In this document: in pieces, positions 20,048 through 31,400 of the stretch
Position numbering within the stretch: the first letter of the stretch is position 1
How the letters are laid out: the number at the start of each line of letters is the position of its first letter
Assembly: GCF_000632845.1 (NCBI RefSeq)
Contig: NZ_CP007474.1
Span: forward strand, 620,001 to 684,000
From: Ehrlichia japonica
GTDB taxonomy: Bacteria > Pseudomonadota > Alphaproteobacteria > Rickettsiales > Anaplasmataceae
Direction of reading: 5' to 3'
DNA: 64,000 nt
The notes under the pieces: model-generated
The model's input: only the letters and a program-made list of their open reading frames with translations
What the model was told of the DNA's origin: nothing
Databases searched by the model: none
Position numbers and translations under genes: made by a program

Positions 20048-20836
20048 ATGCATCATATTAACAAGATAAATCCTAAAAAAGAATTAAGTCAATGTTTTAT
20101 TTCTTCAACTAACATTACAGATAAAATAGTTAATTATGCTGGAAATATTAGCGATTATTCAATAATAGAAATTGGTCCAGGACTCGGTACAATGACTTAT
20201 TCTATATTAAAACAAAATCCAAAAAAATTAATTTCTATCGAAAAAGACAGTAGATTATTATCAATACATCAGAAAATAGTTAAAGAATATCAAGGAAAAT
20301 ATGAATTTATATTATCAGATGCACTAAATATTGATTTACAGAATATCGTTGAACCTCCAGTAAAAATCATAGCAAATTTACCTTATCATATAGCAACTCC
20401 TCTATTGATAAAATGGACAAATTATATTAATTTTTTTACTAGTTTTACATTAATGTTTCAAAAAGAAGTAGCAGATCGTATAATAGCACAGCCAAATAGC
20501 AAAAGCTATGGGGTACTATCTATACTTATTCAATTGTTATCAGATACATACAAAATGGAAGATTTTGGACCAGAAATATTTTCACCTCAACCTAAAGTAA
20601 TGTCATCTGTGATTAATATCATTGTATTATCGGAACCTAGATTTCATGTAAATCACAATAAATTATTTCAAGTATTAAAAACAACATTTAGTGAACGCCG
20701 CAAAATGATACGCTCTACATTAAAAAAACTTACTAATAATGCAGATGAAATTCTACAATTTCTTAATATTGCTAATAATCTACGTCCCGAAAATCTATCA
20801 ATAGAACAATTTTGTAAAATTGCAAGTTATATATAA
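20048..20836 (+). CDS. rsmA: 16S rRNA dimethyladenosine transferase RsmA
   Basis: 262 residues. Dimethylates the two adjacent adenosines in the 3' terminal hairpin of 16S rRNA. SAM motif I is [11 protein letters not shown]; the catalytic motif NLPYHIATP is intact; the FQKEVADRI and FSPQPKV segments are typical of KsgA. The N-terminal segment with SQCF replaces the more usual GQNF, a mild variation at a SAM-contacting position. Stands alone on the plus strand after tRNA-Thr. Confidence 0.95.
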   Translation: MHHINKINPKKELSQCFISSTNITDKIVNYAGNISDYSIIEIGPGLGTMTYSILKQNPKKLISIEKDSRLLSIHQKIVKEYQGKYEFILSDALNIDLQNIVEPPVKIIANLPYHIATPLLIKWTNYINFFTSFTLMFQKEVADRIIAQPNSKSYGVLSILIQLLSDTYKMEDFGPEIFSPQPKVMSSVINIIVLSEPRFHVNHNKLFQVLKTTFSERRKMIRSTLKKLTNNADEILQFLNIANNLRPENLSIEQFCKIASYI

Positions 20837-20927
20837 TTGGTGCTACCTATATTATCATCTGAAGAAAGGTATACTCACTATTACACCTACATAATCTACA
20901 TAACAAGCTAGACTATCTGGAAATTTT

Positions 20928-21941
20928 TCAATTTTTTGGTATACCTTTTGAAGTAGAATATTGAAAATTTAATGGAGAATTAGGATATATCACATGATAT
21001 ATATGATGACATGCCATTGCAGATTCTGAAAATCCTGTCAATATCAACTTAAGCTTTCCCGGATATGTAGCTATATCACCAACTGCATATATCCTATCGC
21101 GATTTGTTTGATAAGTCTTAATACCAACAAGCATTTGATAATTTTTTATTTCTATTTCCCAATTTAACATAGGACCAAGATTTGCAGATATACCAAAAAA
21201 CGGAAATAAATAATCAACTTGTAGTATCATTTCTTCCTGATTCGTGATATTTTTAAGAGCTACGGAATGTAATTTCCCTTCTTCACCATATAACTCCTTA
21301 ATCTGATACGGAACAATAATTTTAATTTTTCCACTTCGTGACAAATTATCCATTTGTAATGCAGTATTAGGAGCACAACGAAAATTTTTCCTCCTATGTA
21401 CTATATATAATTGTTTAGCAATTTTAGAAAGTTCAACTGCCCAGTCAGCAGCTGAATCACCTCCCCCTGCTATCATGATATTTTTATTAGAAAAATCTGA
21501 AATTTTCCTCACTTGATAAAATACTGATTTGTTTTCATAATCAAGAATATTATCTATAGGAGGACGATTTGGACCAAATGCTCCAGCTCCAGCAGCAATT
21601 ACAATAACTTTACTTTGTACTACAATTCCTTTGCTAGTTCTTATTAAAAAATAATCTGAATAATCTTCTATTTTTTCAGCAACTTGTCCTAATAAATATT
21701 TAGGATTAAAAGGTTCAGATTGTTTTCTTAAATTATCTATTAATTCTCTACCACTAATTATTGGGTACCCAGGAATATCATATATTGGCTTTTCTGGATA
21801 CAATGCTACACACTGTCCACCAATTTCATTTAATGCATCAATAACACAACATTGCATTTTGAGCATACCAGCTTGAAATACAGTAAATATCCCAACAGGA
21901 CCAGCTCCTATTACTGCAATATCAGTCGTATAATCAGTCAT
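20928..21941 (-). CDS. Ferredoxin-NADP+ reductase, thioredoxin-reductase type
   Basis: 337 residues. FAD/NADPH enzyme of the YumC-like type 2 FNR family: N-terminal FAD motif AVIGAGPVGIF, NADPH-binding AGGGDSAADWA and the C-terminal FAD motif YAVGDIATYPG. The CXXC redox pair of thioredoxin reductase is absent (GGGDSAADW is not preceded by CATC), which supports FNR over TrxB. Probable electron donor for the ISC ferredoxin at 8349-8699, an inference from there being a matching ferredoxin in the window. Confidence 0.9.
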   Translation of the reverse strand: MTDYTTDIAVIGAGPVGIFTVFQAGMLKMQCCVIDALNEIGGQCVALYPEKPIYDIPGYPIISGRELIDNLRKQSEPFNPKYLLGQVAEKIEDYSDYFLIRTSKGIVVQSKVIVIAAGAGAFGPNRPPIDNILDYENKSVFYQVRKISDFSNKNIMIAGGGDSAADWAVELSKIAKQLYIVHRRKNFRCAPNTALQMDNLSRSGKIKIIVPYQIKELYGEEGKLHSVALKNITNQEEMILQVDYLFPFFGISANLGPMLNWEIEIKNYQMLVGIKTYQTNRDRIYAVGDIATYPGKLKLILTGFSESAMACHHIYHVIYPNSPLNFQYSTSKGIPKN

Positions 21942-22536
21942 ATCTTTCTCATATATTAGCCAAATTTCACGCTAATACCTTAAACTAAAGAAGAAAATTT
22001 ATTATATAATAATACTACATGACAATGTATTCAACTATAAAAAAATATAACTTTTAAAGACAAAACTAAGAAAATTTATACGAAAAAATGTAAAAAATAT
22101 TGTTAATTCTTTAAAGAATAACAAAGAAGACATCACTACACAGAACCATAAAATTTTCAAAACTCCTAAAGATTGATAGCATGCTGTATGTTGATATGAA
22201 TATAATAAAGCTATAATATAAAAAATACACAAAATTACATACCAAACACAATATCAACAAACAAAGTACATTAAAAATATGTGTATATTCGCTATTCCTT
22301 ATAAGATAATTTAATAAAAAAGAATTTTTATATTATTTAAAAACAATAAAATAATTACATTCAAAATACTTACATAAACTATCAAACTTTAATCTAAAAA
22401 AATGGACTTATACCAATAGCTATAGCTAATACTTAAACTATATTATTAATTAAATGATATACAGTAACTTATTATAAGATAGATACCAATATAATTTTTT
22501 GAATATAAATCAAGAAAAACGCTATTAAAATTCTCA
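21942..22536. other. Intergenic, nothing convincing
   Basis: 595 bp. A 65-codon hydrophobic open frame on the minus strand (22035-22232) has no family, no ribosome site and a composition expected of AT-rich noncoding DNA. No RNA gene or repeat was seen. Confidence 0.5.
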
Positions 22537-23871
22537 CTATCCAGCAACTGTAACATCATCTATCCTTATTGTAGGAGAATTTACTGAACCAAGAAATACC
22601 AAATCATTTGCAATTGACATCTCAGAAAACATATGCTGTAATTTACTAGCAATTGTAATTCCACTTACTGGATAAGATATTTTGCCATTTTCTATAAAAA
22701 ATCCTGATGCACCTTGACTGTAATCACCAGTAATTAAGTTAACACCAAAACCAAAAAGATCAGTAATATAAAGCCCATTTTTTATATCTGACATTAATTC
22801 TTGAACAGATAAAGTTCCATTTTGTATATAAAAATTACTAACCCCAGGAGTGACTGATGCATTAGAATGCCTTATAGCATTTCCAGTGGTTTCAAGTTTT
22901 AATTTATTAGCTGAGCGTATATCTAAAATCCAACTTCTCAATATACCATTTTCTACTACTAACTTTTTACTTCCAATAACTCCTTCTCCATCAAAAGGCC
23001 TAGAAGACAGACCAGATACCATTAATGGATCATCTATTATAAAAATGTTATCTGGAAAAATTTTTTTATTAATATGATTACTTAAAAACGAAGCTTCATT
23101 AGCTATATTATCCCCTCTTATAGCACTTGCAAAGTTTTTTAATAATGTACTAGCTACTCTATTTTCGACTACAACTGGCATTTTAGAGGTTTGTATTTTT
23201 CTAGGATCTAATCTATTAACCGCTCTTAATGCAGCTTCTTTCCCCATTTTTACAGGATCTTTCATATCATTTAAATTACATACAGAAGAAAAATCATATC
23301 CTACTTCCATTTTATCACCCATACCAGCAATAACAGAAATACTATTTGCAAAATTAGATTTACTATAAGTACCTATAAACCCATTTGAAGTTGCTAAAAC
23401 AATATTTGTTGTACTACTAGAAAATGAAGATCCCTCTGAATTAATAACCTTACTATCATAAGATAACGCAGCATCTTCCATGCTTTCAGTAATTTTTTTA
23501 CATTGATCAACTGTAACATTAGTCTTGTCTAATATCATTAGATCATTACTAGTGAGCAAACTTTCCCTATTAATAAAATCATCATATAACGAAATATATG
23601 GATCTCCTGTAGATAATTTTGCCATAGCAACAGCTTGATCTATAAATCTTGAAATATTAGAAAATTCATTAGTAGAAATACACGCAAACTGATTATTATT
23701 GACAATAACCCTAATCCCTATAGTACAGTTTTTAGATTGAATAACTTCACTAATTTTATGGAGACGTTGTAACAAAAACAACCTGTTATTCTGATAAATT
23801 ACTACATCACCAATATAACCAATACTTTTTATTTTTCTTACAGCATCTTCAGCTACATTTAAAATCTCCAA
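22537..23871 (-). CDS. pmbA: Metalloprotease-like PmbA/TldE
   Basis: TldD/PmbA family, inactive partner subunit in the TldD-TldE peptidase (peptide maturation, antitoxin turnover in E. coli). Domain signs: ENRVASTLLKNFASAI and RPFDGEG in the middle, NGILRSWILD, TGNAIRH, and the C-terminal ITGDYSQGASGFFIENG. The metal-binding HExxxH of TldD is missing, as expected for PmbA. The TTG at 23871 is the preferred start because GGAGG lies 5 nt before it; an in-frame TTG at 23883 overlaps that ribosome site. Follows folE by ~12 bp and precedes no other gene. Confidence 0.9.
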   Translation of the reverse strand: MEILNVAEDAVRKIKSIGYIGDVVIYQNNRLFLLQRLHKISEVIQSKNCTIGIRVIVNNNQFACISTNEFSNISRFIDQAVAMAKLSTGDPYISLYDDFINRESLLTSNDLMILDKTNVTVDQCKKITESMEDAALSYDSKVINSEGSSFSSSTTNIVLATSNGFIGTYSKSNFANSISVIAGMGDKMEVGYDFSSVCNLNDMKDPVKMGKEAALRAVNRLDPRKIQTSKMPVVVENRVASTLLKNFASAIRGDNIANEASFLSNHINKKIFPDNIFIIDDPLMVSGLSSRPFDGEGVIGSKKLVVENGILRSWILDIRSANKLKLETTGNAIRHSNASVTPGVSNFYIQNGTLSVQELMSDIKNGLYITDLFGFGVNLITGDYSQGASGFFIENGKISYPVSGITIASKLQHMFSEMSIANDLVFLGSVNSPTIRIDDVTVAG

Positions 23872-23883
23872 TTTATCCTCCAA

Positions 23884-24456
23884 TTAACTAATATTAGCAA
23901 AAAACTCTCTCCTTAACTCTACGTTATCTTGGAAAATTCCAATTGCATAAATCGTTTGTAATTTCAAATTATTCTTATCTTTTTCTTCACAACATGCAAC
24001 ACAATCATGTACTGCTTCAATAGTAACAATGGCTCCTTTAGGAAGTAAATAATCATTTAAAGCTTTCGCTATTTCCATGGTTAATCTTTCTTGAAGTTGC
24101 AATCTTTTTGTGAAACAGTTAATCAATTTAATAATTTTACCAATACCAAATATTAATTTATCAGGAATATATCCAATACTGATTTTACCCTTCATTGGAA
24201 CAATATGATGTTCACAATATGAAGTAAATTCAGTATTTTTTAAAATTACCATATCGTTGTAACCTTCATTAAGCAATACCGAATCTCGAATAGAAAGTGT
24301 ATCTACTTTATATCCTGAAAAGAAACCTTTATAAACATCTAATACACGCTTAGCAGTATTAACAAGACCTTCCCTATTTGGATCATCACCTATCCACCTT
24401 ATTAATAAATTAACAGCTTCTTCCGCTTCACTATCAGAAGGTTTACTACTTCCCAT
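23884..24456 (-). CDS. folE: GTP cyclohydrolase I (atypical C-terminal motif)
   Basis: 190 residues. Converts GTP to dihydroneopterin triphosphate, the first folate step. Zinc and active-site residues visible: Cys81 in SYCEHHIVP with His83/His84, and Cys152 in EAVHDCVAC. The family signature after this cysteine normally continues with an Arg-Gly-Val (MRGV) segment; here it reads CCEEKDKN, so that part of the active-site surface is divergent. Order atpG-folE-pmbA on one strand with gaps of 13 and ~12 bp suggests one operon with no obvious functional logic. Confidence 0.9.
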   Translation of the reverse strand: MGSSKPSDSEAEEAVNLLIRWIGDDPNREGLVNTAKRVLDVYKGFFSGYKVDTLSIRDSVLLNEGYNDMVILKNTEFTSYCEHHIVPMKGKISIGYIPDKLIFGIGKIIKLINCFTKRLQLQERLTMEIAKALNDYLLPKGAIVTIEAVHDCVACCEEKDKNNLKLQTIYAIGIFQDNVELRREFFANIS

Positions 24457-24469
24457 AAATTCTCACTTA

Positions 24470-25315
24470 TTAATTTAATGATTCAAAACCGCTAATTACC
24501 TCTATTAGGTCAGTAGTTATAGACGCTTGTCTAGAACGATTATATTCCAGTGCTAACTTATTTAACATATCCTTAGTATTCCGATTTGCAGACTCCATAG
24601 CAATCATACGAGAACAATGTTCACTAGCAGAATTTTCTAAAAAAGCAACATACATTAAATTTAATACATAACCCAAACTTACAGTAGATAAAATATCAAT
24701 ATACGTTGGCTCATACTGATACATTTCTCTTAACAATACCGAAATTTCAAGATTATAAGGTATTAATTCTTGGGCATTAGGTTTTTGTAATATAGTACTA
24801 TAAAACTTATTAAACAATATTATAACATTATCAAACTGATCAAAGTTAATACCGCTATTATATACAAAAAGCTTAAAATACAAAAAATCTGTAATAGATT
24901 TGGTATTAGAGAATACATCCAATATCTTACCTGAGTACTGGCTACACATCATATCATATGCTTTTTTCCCAAAAAAAATTAATTTTACCTCTTTATTATT
25001 ATTTTCTAAATTAGAGATATAAGATTTACTAAATTTAACTATCAAATTATTAAAGTTACCACATAACCCTCTGTCAGAAGACATTATAATCAACAAAATT
25101 TTTTCTTTCTTAGACACAGAAACAAGATCATGTGTCATACCTGGGGTAACATAATCTACAATAGCACTGAGCTCTAATAAATGCTTCTTAGCATTTTCTA
25201 ATTTCTGCTGGACACGATGCAACTTAGCAGCAGATATCATCTGCATAACCTTAGTAGTCTTTTGTATAGATTTTACGCTTTTTATTCTTGACAACAAAGC
25301 TTTAAGATTAGCCAT
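24470..25315 (-). CDS. atpG: ATP synthase F1 gamma subunit
   Basis: 281 residues. Central rotor stalk of F1. N-terminal helix ANLKALLSRIKSVKSIQKTTKVMQMISAAK and the C-terminal block SRMIAMESANRNTKDMLNKL with NRSRQASITTDLIEVISG are characteristic. The Rossmann-like middle domain has SSDRGLCGNFN. The other ATP synthase genes are not in this window, so the atp operon is split, as usual in Rickettsiales. Confidence 0.96.
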   Translation of the reverse strand: MANLKALLSRIKSVKSIQKTTKVMQMISAAKLHRVQQKLENAKKHLLELSAIVDYVTPGMTHDLVSVSKKEKILLIIMSSDRGLCGNFNNLIVKFSKSYISNLENNNKEVKLIFFGKKAYDMMCSQYSGKILDVFSNTKSITDFLYFKLFVYNSGINFDQFDNVIILFNKFYSTILQKPNAQELIPYNLEISVLLREMYQYEPTYIDILSTVSLGYVLNLMYVAFLENSASEHCSRMIAMESANRNTKDMLNKLALEYNRSRQASITTDLIEVISGFESLN

Positions 25316-25410
25316 AAACCTAAAATTAAAAATACCTGCTTAAAGTATATTATCTTTTAGTAGCTATACAAGAATTTTATAAATATAAAACGCTACTTCC
25401 ATAAATAGCA

Positions 25411-28400
25411 TTACCTATCTTGTATTTTTGATTTTCTCTTAACTTCAGGAGAAGGCAAAGGCACTACAGAACCTAATGAAGCATTACTAATCAGTTCTTG
25501 CTTTACAGTAACAGTACTATCTCCCTTGCTTTCCTCCTTTTTTAAAGACACATCTTCTAAAGTCTTACCCTTATTATGCGCTAAATCTAGTCTTAAATCA
25601 CAAAAATCTGAAAAAGACGCACTCTTTTTAACAATTATATTAGAATTTTCTTTGTAATCTTTACCTTTATTCTTTGCACCTTTTGGTACCAATTGTGACT
25701 GCTCTTGATCTTTTTGAGCAATACCACAATCTGATAAATTTTTCACAGCATCATCACTATATTGCATCGGCTTCCATCCTCTCTTAGAAAGCTTGAGAAT
25801 ATATTCATCGTCAGTACCAATCAAAGAACGTTTTGTAGTCGAAACTTCTTCATTACTTTTAGAGTAGTCTATAGTTCTTGGTACCAATCCCGGCATTAAA
25901 ACCTTCTGTCTATTTTTTATTGTTTTATTGGTATCATATATATTATCAGCAGATGAAGATTTTCTTGTATCTCCTAACACCTTAACTTTTTCATAACTTT
26001 TATCCTGAGAATACTCTACAGTTTTTACCTTGTGTTCCTCTCCTTTTTGTTTATCGAATAAATTATCATCAGAAATACCCTCCCTAATTTCAGCTACTGA
26101 ATCTTTTGATTCCACTGTTTTTAATTGATGATACTGGCCATGTACAGATTTAGGAACAGATGCTATAGCTGTCAATCTAGTTGTTAAAGAAAACTCTAAA
26201 TCAGATGATGAACCTACAACATGTATACCTTCTACCTGTAGACATACTTTTTTACACACATCTTGATATTTTTTCAATTCATCTCCATATGTTTGTTTCA
26301 GCAAAACTTCACAAGCTAATGGAACATTTAAGCATGATACAGCTTTTAAATTCTCATGTAATATACATAGATTATTTTTATATTGTTTGAATATTGCATT
26401 ACAAGTTTGACTAATTAACTCTCGTTGGAATGCTTTACTGCTTAATTTATATAACATTTTTCGATATTCTAAAAACGTACCACTAAATTCCTTACATAAG
26501 AATTTTACTTGACGTTCAAGTAATTTTTGTCTTTCAGAAGAATTCATAGATTCCTGAAAAGAAGAATTCATAGATTCCTGAAAAATTTCTATGCGTTTTT
26601 TCAAGGCCATGCTACTATCTAAAAAGCGTGATTTCTCTTCCTGTAAAACTAATGTATTTGGTAAACCCAACACTAATAATTTCATAGACACTTCATCTTG
26701 ATCTATAGGTGAATACATATCTTCAGACTTTACATGTGGTAACAATGTTTCACTTTCTTCCATCGCATCTAATCTAGCTTGAGATCCAAATGCCACTAAA
26801 GACTGAGATGCAATACTAGCCTGCAGATCAGGACCTAAAGCGCCAACATCATGACCATCTTTATCTAATGCACATGCCCCTAAAGGCTGAGATGCAATAC
26901 TAGCATGTGAATCATGATCTTCATCTAATGAAGTTGTAGATTTAACCTCTGAATCATGATCTTCATCTAATGAAGTTGTAGATTTAACCTCTGAATCATG
27001 ATCTTCATCTAATGAAGTTGTAGATTTAACCTCTGAATCATGATCTTCATCTAATGAAGTTGTAGATTTAACCTCTGAATCATGATCCTCATCTAATGAA
27101 GTTGTAGATTTAACCTCCTGATTGAGAAAATCTTTATTTCTCTGCTCCTTCCATCTTCCATCCCTTAAAGCATCCTCCAATTTTATTCCACCAACATAAA
27201 TGCAACAGCGATCAAAATGTATCCTTTCACCATGCTTTCCATACTTTTCTACATCCTTATCAGCCAATGATATACTACCATCAGAATCGACTATAACATT
27301 AACCACTTGTTCTTTTGCACCTTTTGGAACAACAGGTTTCCAAGATAATTTAAGTTTTATAGATCCATCAGTAACAACATAATTTCTTTTCTTACCAACA
27401 CTTTGTACATATCCTCTATCTTCATCAGAAAAATTAAATTTTACTGTTTGTAATCTATGCTCTTGACAAAAATTACTATTCAATAATTTACTTGCTTGTA
27501 ATTTTCCACCACCCATATTAGTAGACAATATACCACCCATTATATCAAACCGTACATCGTCATACTTCATGTTTTGTTTTAACTGAACATAATTTTTAAG
27601 TTTAGAAATACATTGAGACTTAATGTCGTAGTATCTATCCCTACCATTCATTAAAGATTGTAAAACATCAACTTGCTCACCTGAAAATCTTCTACTAATT
27701 TTCTTAGAATCATCAATAAATCTTGCAATCTGAGATGGAAAAATTCCTAATTTATTTTTTACAGAAAGTAAAGCCCCGCGAGATACTAAAAATTCTACAA
27801 GTTTAACATGGTCAAGCGTTATCATTTCAGGAGAAGATATCATAAAAATCAACAAACTATGTAAAGGTGTATTACCATCTTTATCCCTTCTATTTATATT
27901 ACTTCCAGTTGATAATACTGCTTCAACTGTTTCTCTTGAACCAGTAATAACAGCTTTATGTAAAGATGAACTACCATGTATATCCACATTATTTATGCCA
28001 ATAGTCGCATAATTTTTACGAATATAGTCATACAAATCAGCATTACCAGCTTCAGCACAATTTACTAACATAGAATTAAAATCACATGCATCAGATATTT
28101 TTCTTTTGCCTAATAATTCTTCTATTTTTTTTACTAAAGTATATGCACCAGGAACAGCCGCTATACTTTCTATCCCATTTTCAAATCTTAAATTTCTATT
28201 ATCAAATAATAGATTTTGTAGTAATTCTGGATCTACATCTTTTAAACAACGTACAATCGTCTCAATAAGTTCTAACAATCTTATATTATCATTCTTGATT
28301 TTTCCAGCAGCAATGTCCCTACACAATTTCTGCAAAATATTGTCACCATTAGCATCTGTATTAACTAAAGTTTTCCTAATAACATTATCATTCAATATTT

Positions 28401-31400
28401 TTCGTAGTCTCGCATAATTTATATCAGCAACACTTTTATATTTAACAGACTCATCACCTAAAATATTGCTACAAATTTCATAACACAAATCACTAAATTT
28501 ACACTGTAGAACTTTAGATGCTTTAATTTCATTGCTAACATCATAAGTAGAATCATATTCAAGAAATGTACTTTTTGCTTTACTAAACCTTTGATTATGA
28601 TGCTCACTTACTCGAGAATCTTGCATCAATATCTTTATAAGTGGAATAACACTACTTTCTTCTAACCCTTGTAACATATCAAGAACTGTATCACCACACT
28701 CATTTCTGCAATTAATATCAAAACCATGATTTCTTATTAGTTTAGTAAATAAATACTGTACTTTCTTATCTGATAATTTGTCTGGATTCCATTTTAAAAA
28801 ATCTACACATTTATGTAATAAGGTATTCCCATGGTTATCAGTAATATTCGGATTTAATTTCTTGTTAGAATTTAGCAAAGCTTCTATAAAATTAACATTA
28901 CCAGATAAAACAGCACGCTCAACAATAGACGTTTCTTCTGATAAAGTTCTAAGTTGTAATACTGATGCACTAGGAGCTCTATTAATTGCTCCAGTATACT
29001 CACGAATACTTCCACCTTTCTGAATTAGAGATTCTATCTCATTCTGACTATCTAGTATTTCTTTTTTATCTTTACTAACAACAATTTTACTTTCTGGTAA
29101 TATATTTGCCATTTCATCAGCTAATGAACTCGATAAACCTTCATGTTGGCTAGACGGAAAAACTGCTGTATCATCTTGAGGTGCTTCTAACTGAGTTATT
29201 GATATTGCTGGAGATACCCCTGATGAATCACCAATCTCATTACGATTGCCAAATAATGCTTCTGCACAAGCTGCAAAATTAGATTCATAAGACAGCAAGG
29301 ATTCCTTCTTTACAGGATCAGAAGTATTTTTCACTATATGCAACAATTTTTTTTGTTGCTTAATGAGATCAGATCTTTTTTTAGTACCAATTCTTTCTAA
29401 AAATGCCCTAGATAATTCTTGACTTTCACTAACAAAAATAGCATTAAGGACTTCTCTATTATACTTATTTTGTGATAGCTTCTCGATACTACCATCTAAT
29501 TTTTGCGATAATATCAGATTAAAAGCTTCTTCACGTACTTTTAAATCCTGTACTCGACCCTCAGCAACATAATACAACAGCCCTTTTCCCCTACGATCTG
29601 AAGCTGTTGCTAATTTTTTATCATTTTTAATTAAATTTTCAAACTCAAAATTACCTTTTTCATCTTTCATCCCACTATAAGCACAAAGATGTGCTAAATT
29701 AGCTTTTTGGGATGTTTTTGAATTTATATCTCCACAAAGTAACTTAATACTTTTATACATATCATAGTTACCAGACAACGCAAGATATTGAAAAAAAGAT
29801 AATCCACTTGAAGGATTAATTTGGTTAACCATATTTCTCATAAGATTTTGAAGATTTTCATCTCTTACATCTATTGCATGTTTATAAGATCTTTCAGCTA
29901 TTGCATATAAAAATTTAACATTTTCTTTTGTAACCAAATGAAATATATTACTTTCCAAATGATTAACAGAACGTATAGTCTCTCCTATACTAAATTGGTC
30001 AATGGTGTAATTATACAATTCTGGATATAGAGTTGCAACATCACTAGTACGTTTTGCAACCATACGTACTAAGCTTTCATTAACTACTGGACCATTTGTC
30101 AAATCTACAGTACTATTGCAATAGTTCAATGAAGCTAGTTCTAAATAGTCTATTATTTTAGGATCAGCATTTTCTCTCCGTGCAAAATCATATAATGTCT
30201 CAAAAGATTTAAAATTACACTTATAATTCTGTTTTAATTGTTTAGCGATTTTCTTATATACTGGTGTTCTAACATCATATTGTTCTAATAATAAAGCAGG
30301 ATTCCTCTTTATAAGTTCTTCTAATAATTCAAGATTATTAGATAATATTGCAGAATGAGGTAGTACATCATTCCCCAGTGCTACTTCAGGATTATTCTTT
30401 AAATAGTCACAACATATTTCTAACATATCCGGATAACAAACAGCTAGCCCCAAACAACTTAACCCTTCATCACATTTTAACCAAAAATCTTCTCCTGTCT
30501 TCTCAATTAAATATCTTAAAGATTGAGAATTATTTTGTTCAATAATATCTCTAATACTGAGTTTTTGGCTAATTGAAAGACTAGAAGTATTTTCCAATGC
30601 ATCAAAAGCTGCTAAGGCGTTAGCATTATGCACAACACACCGTGAAACTTTGTTTAATATCTCAGGATCAGTAGACCTAGAAATTAGATCTGATAAAAAT
30701 AGATGTAATATATCAAATTTAATATTTAACTGAGGTTTAACAACCTCCTGTAATACATCAAATAGGTCTCTTTCATTATAATACTTCATTAGGGCTTTGA
30801 TAAACTCTTCATTTCCAACTTTACAAGCATAGGTTAACAAGTTATGCCCTGCTATTTTATGTTTTGTTAAATGAATTCGCTGTTTATATATAGACTTACC
30901 AATATAACATTTAATGTTGAACAACTCTTCTAGTAAGTCAAGATCTTTACTATCGACAATATCTTTGACGAAAACTTCATTCATCATTAAATCTTTTGCA
31001 TGCTTTCTATGCTGTTCAATTTCATGAATAAAACCTATACAAACTCTCTTGTACCCTTTCTCAGCTGCAATAGCAAAAGGTGTCACACCTTTCTTGTTAG
31101 GCTGCAAAAATGCCTTCATTAATGCATCTGCTGGAAATTTACCACTATGTACAATATCTTCAACTAAGTTAAATTGATCTTCCGATATCATAGTATGGAA
31201 AACATTATCACCATTATCACCATATACTGCTGCTAATTCTTTAGGCGTAATATTCTCTATAAAATACTTAATCATCTGCATATTGCATTTAATAACAGCA
31301 GCTTGAAGTGGACTAAGTAGAGTAGATAATCTATTTCCATTCAATGGATCACTAATATCTGCAAATATATTCTTTGTTTTTCTATTCTGTTTTATATCTT

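Noticed and set aside
22035-22232. 65-codon hydrophobic minus-strand frame
   Set aside because: Phe/Ile/Leu-rich composition expected from AT-rich DNA, no ribosome site, no recognised family.
26908-27117. Regular repeats considered as a CRISPR array
   Set aside because: The 42-bp units are head-to-tail with no unique spacers and lie within a coding frame; no cas genes in the window. The 135-bp array at 16460-17064 also lacks spacer/repeat structure.
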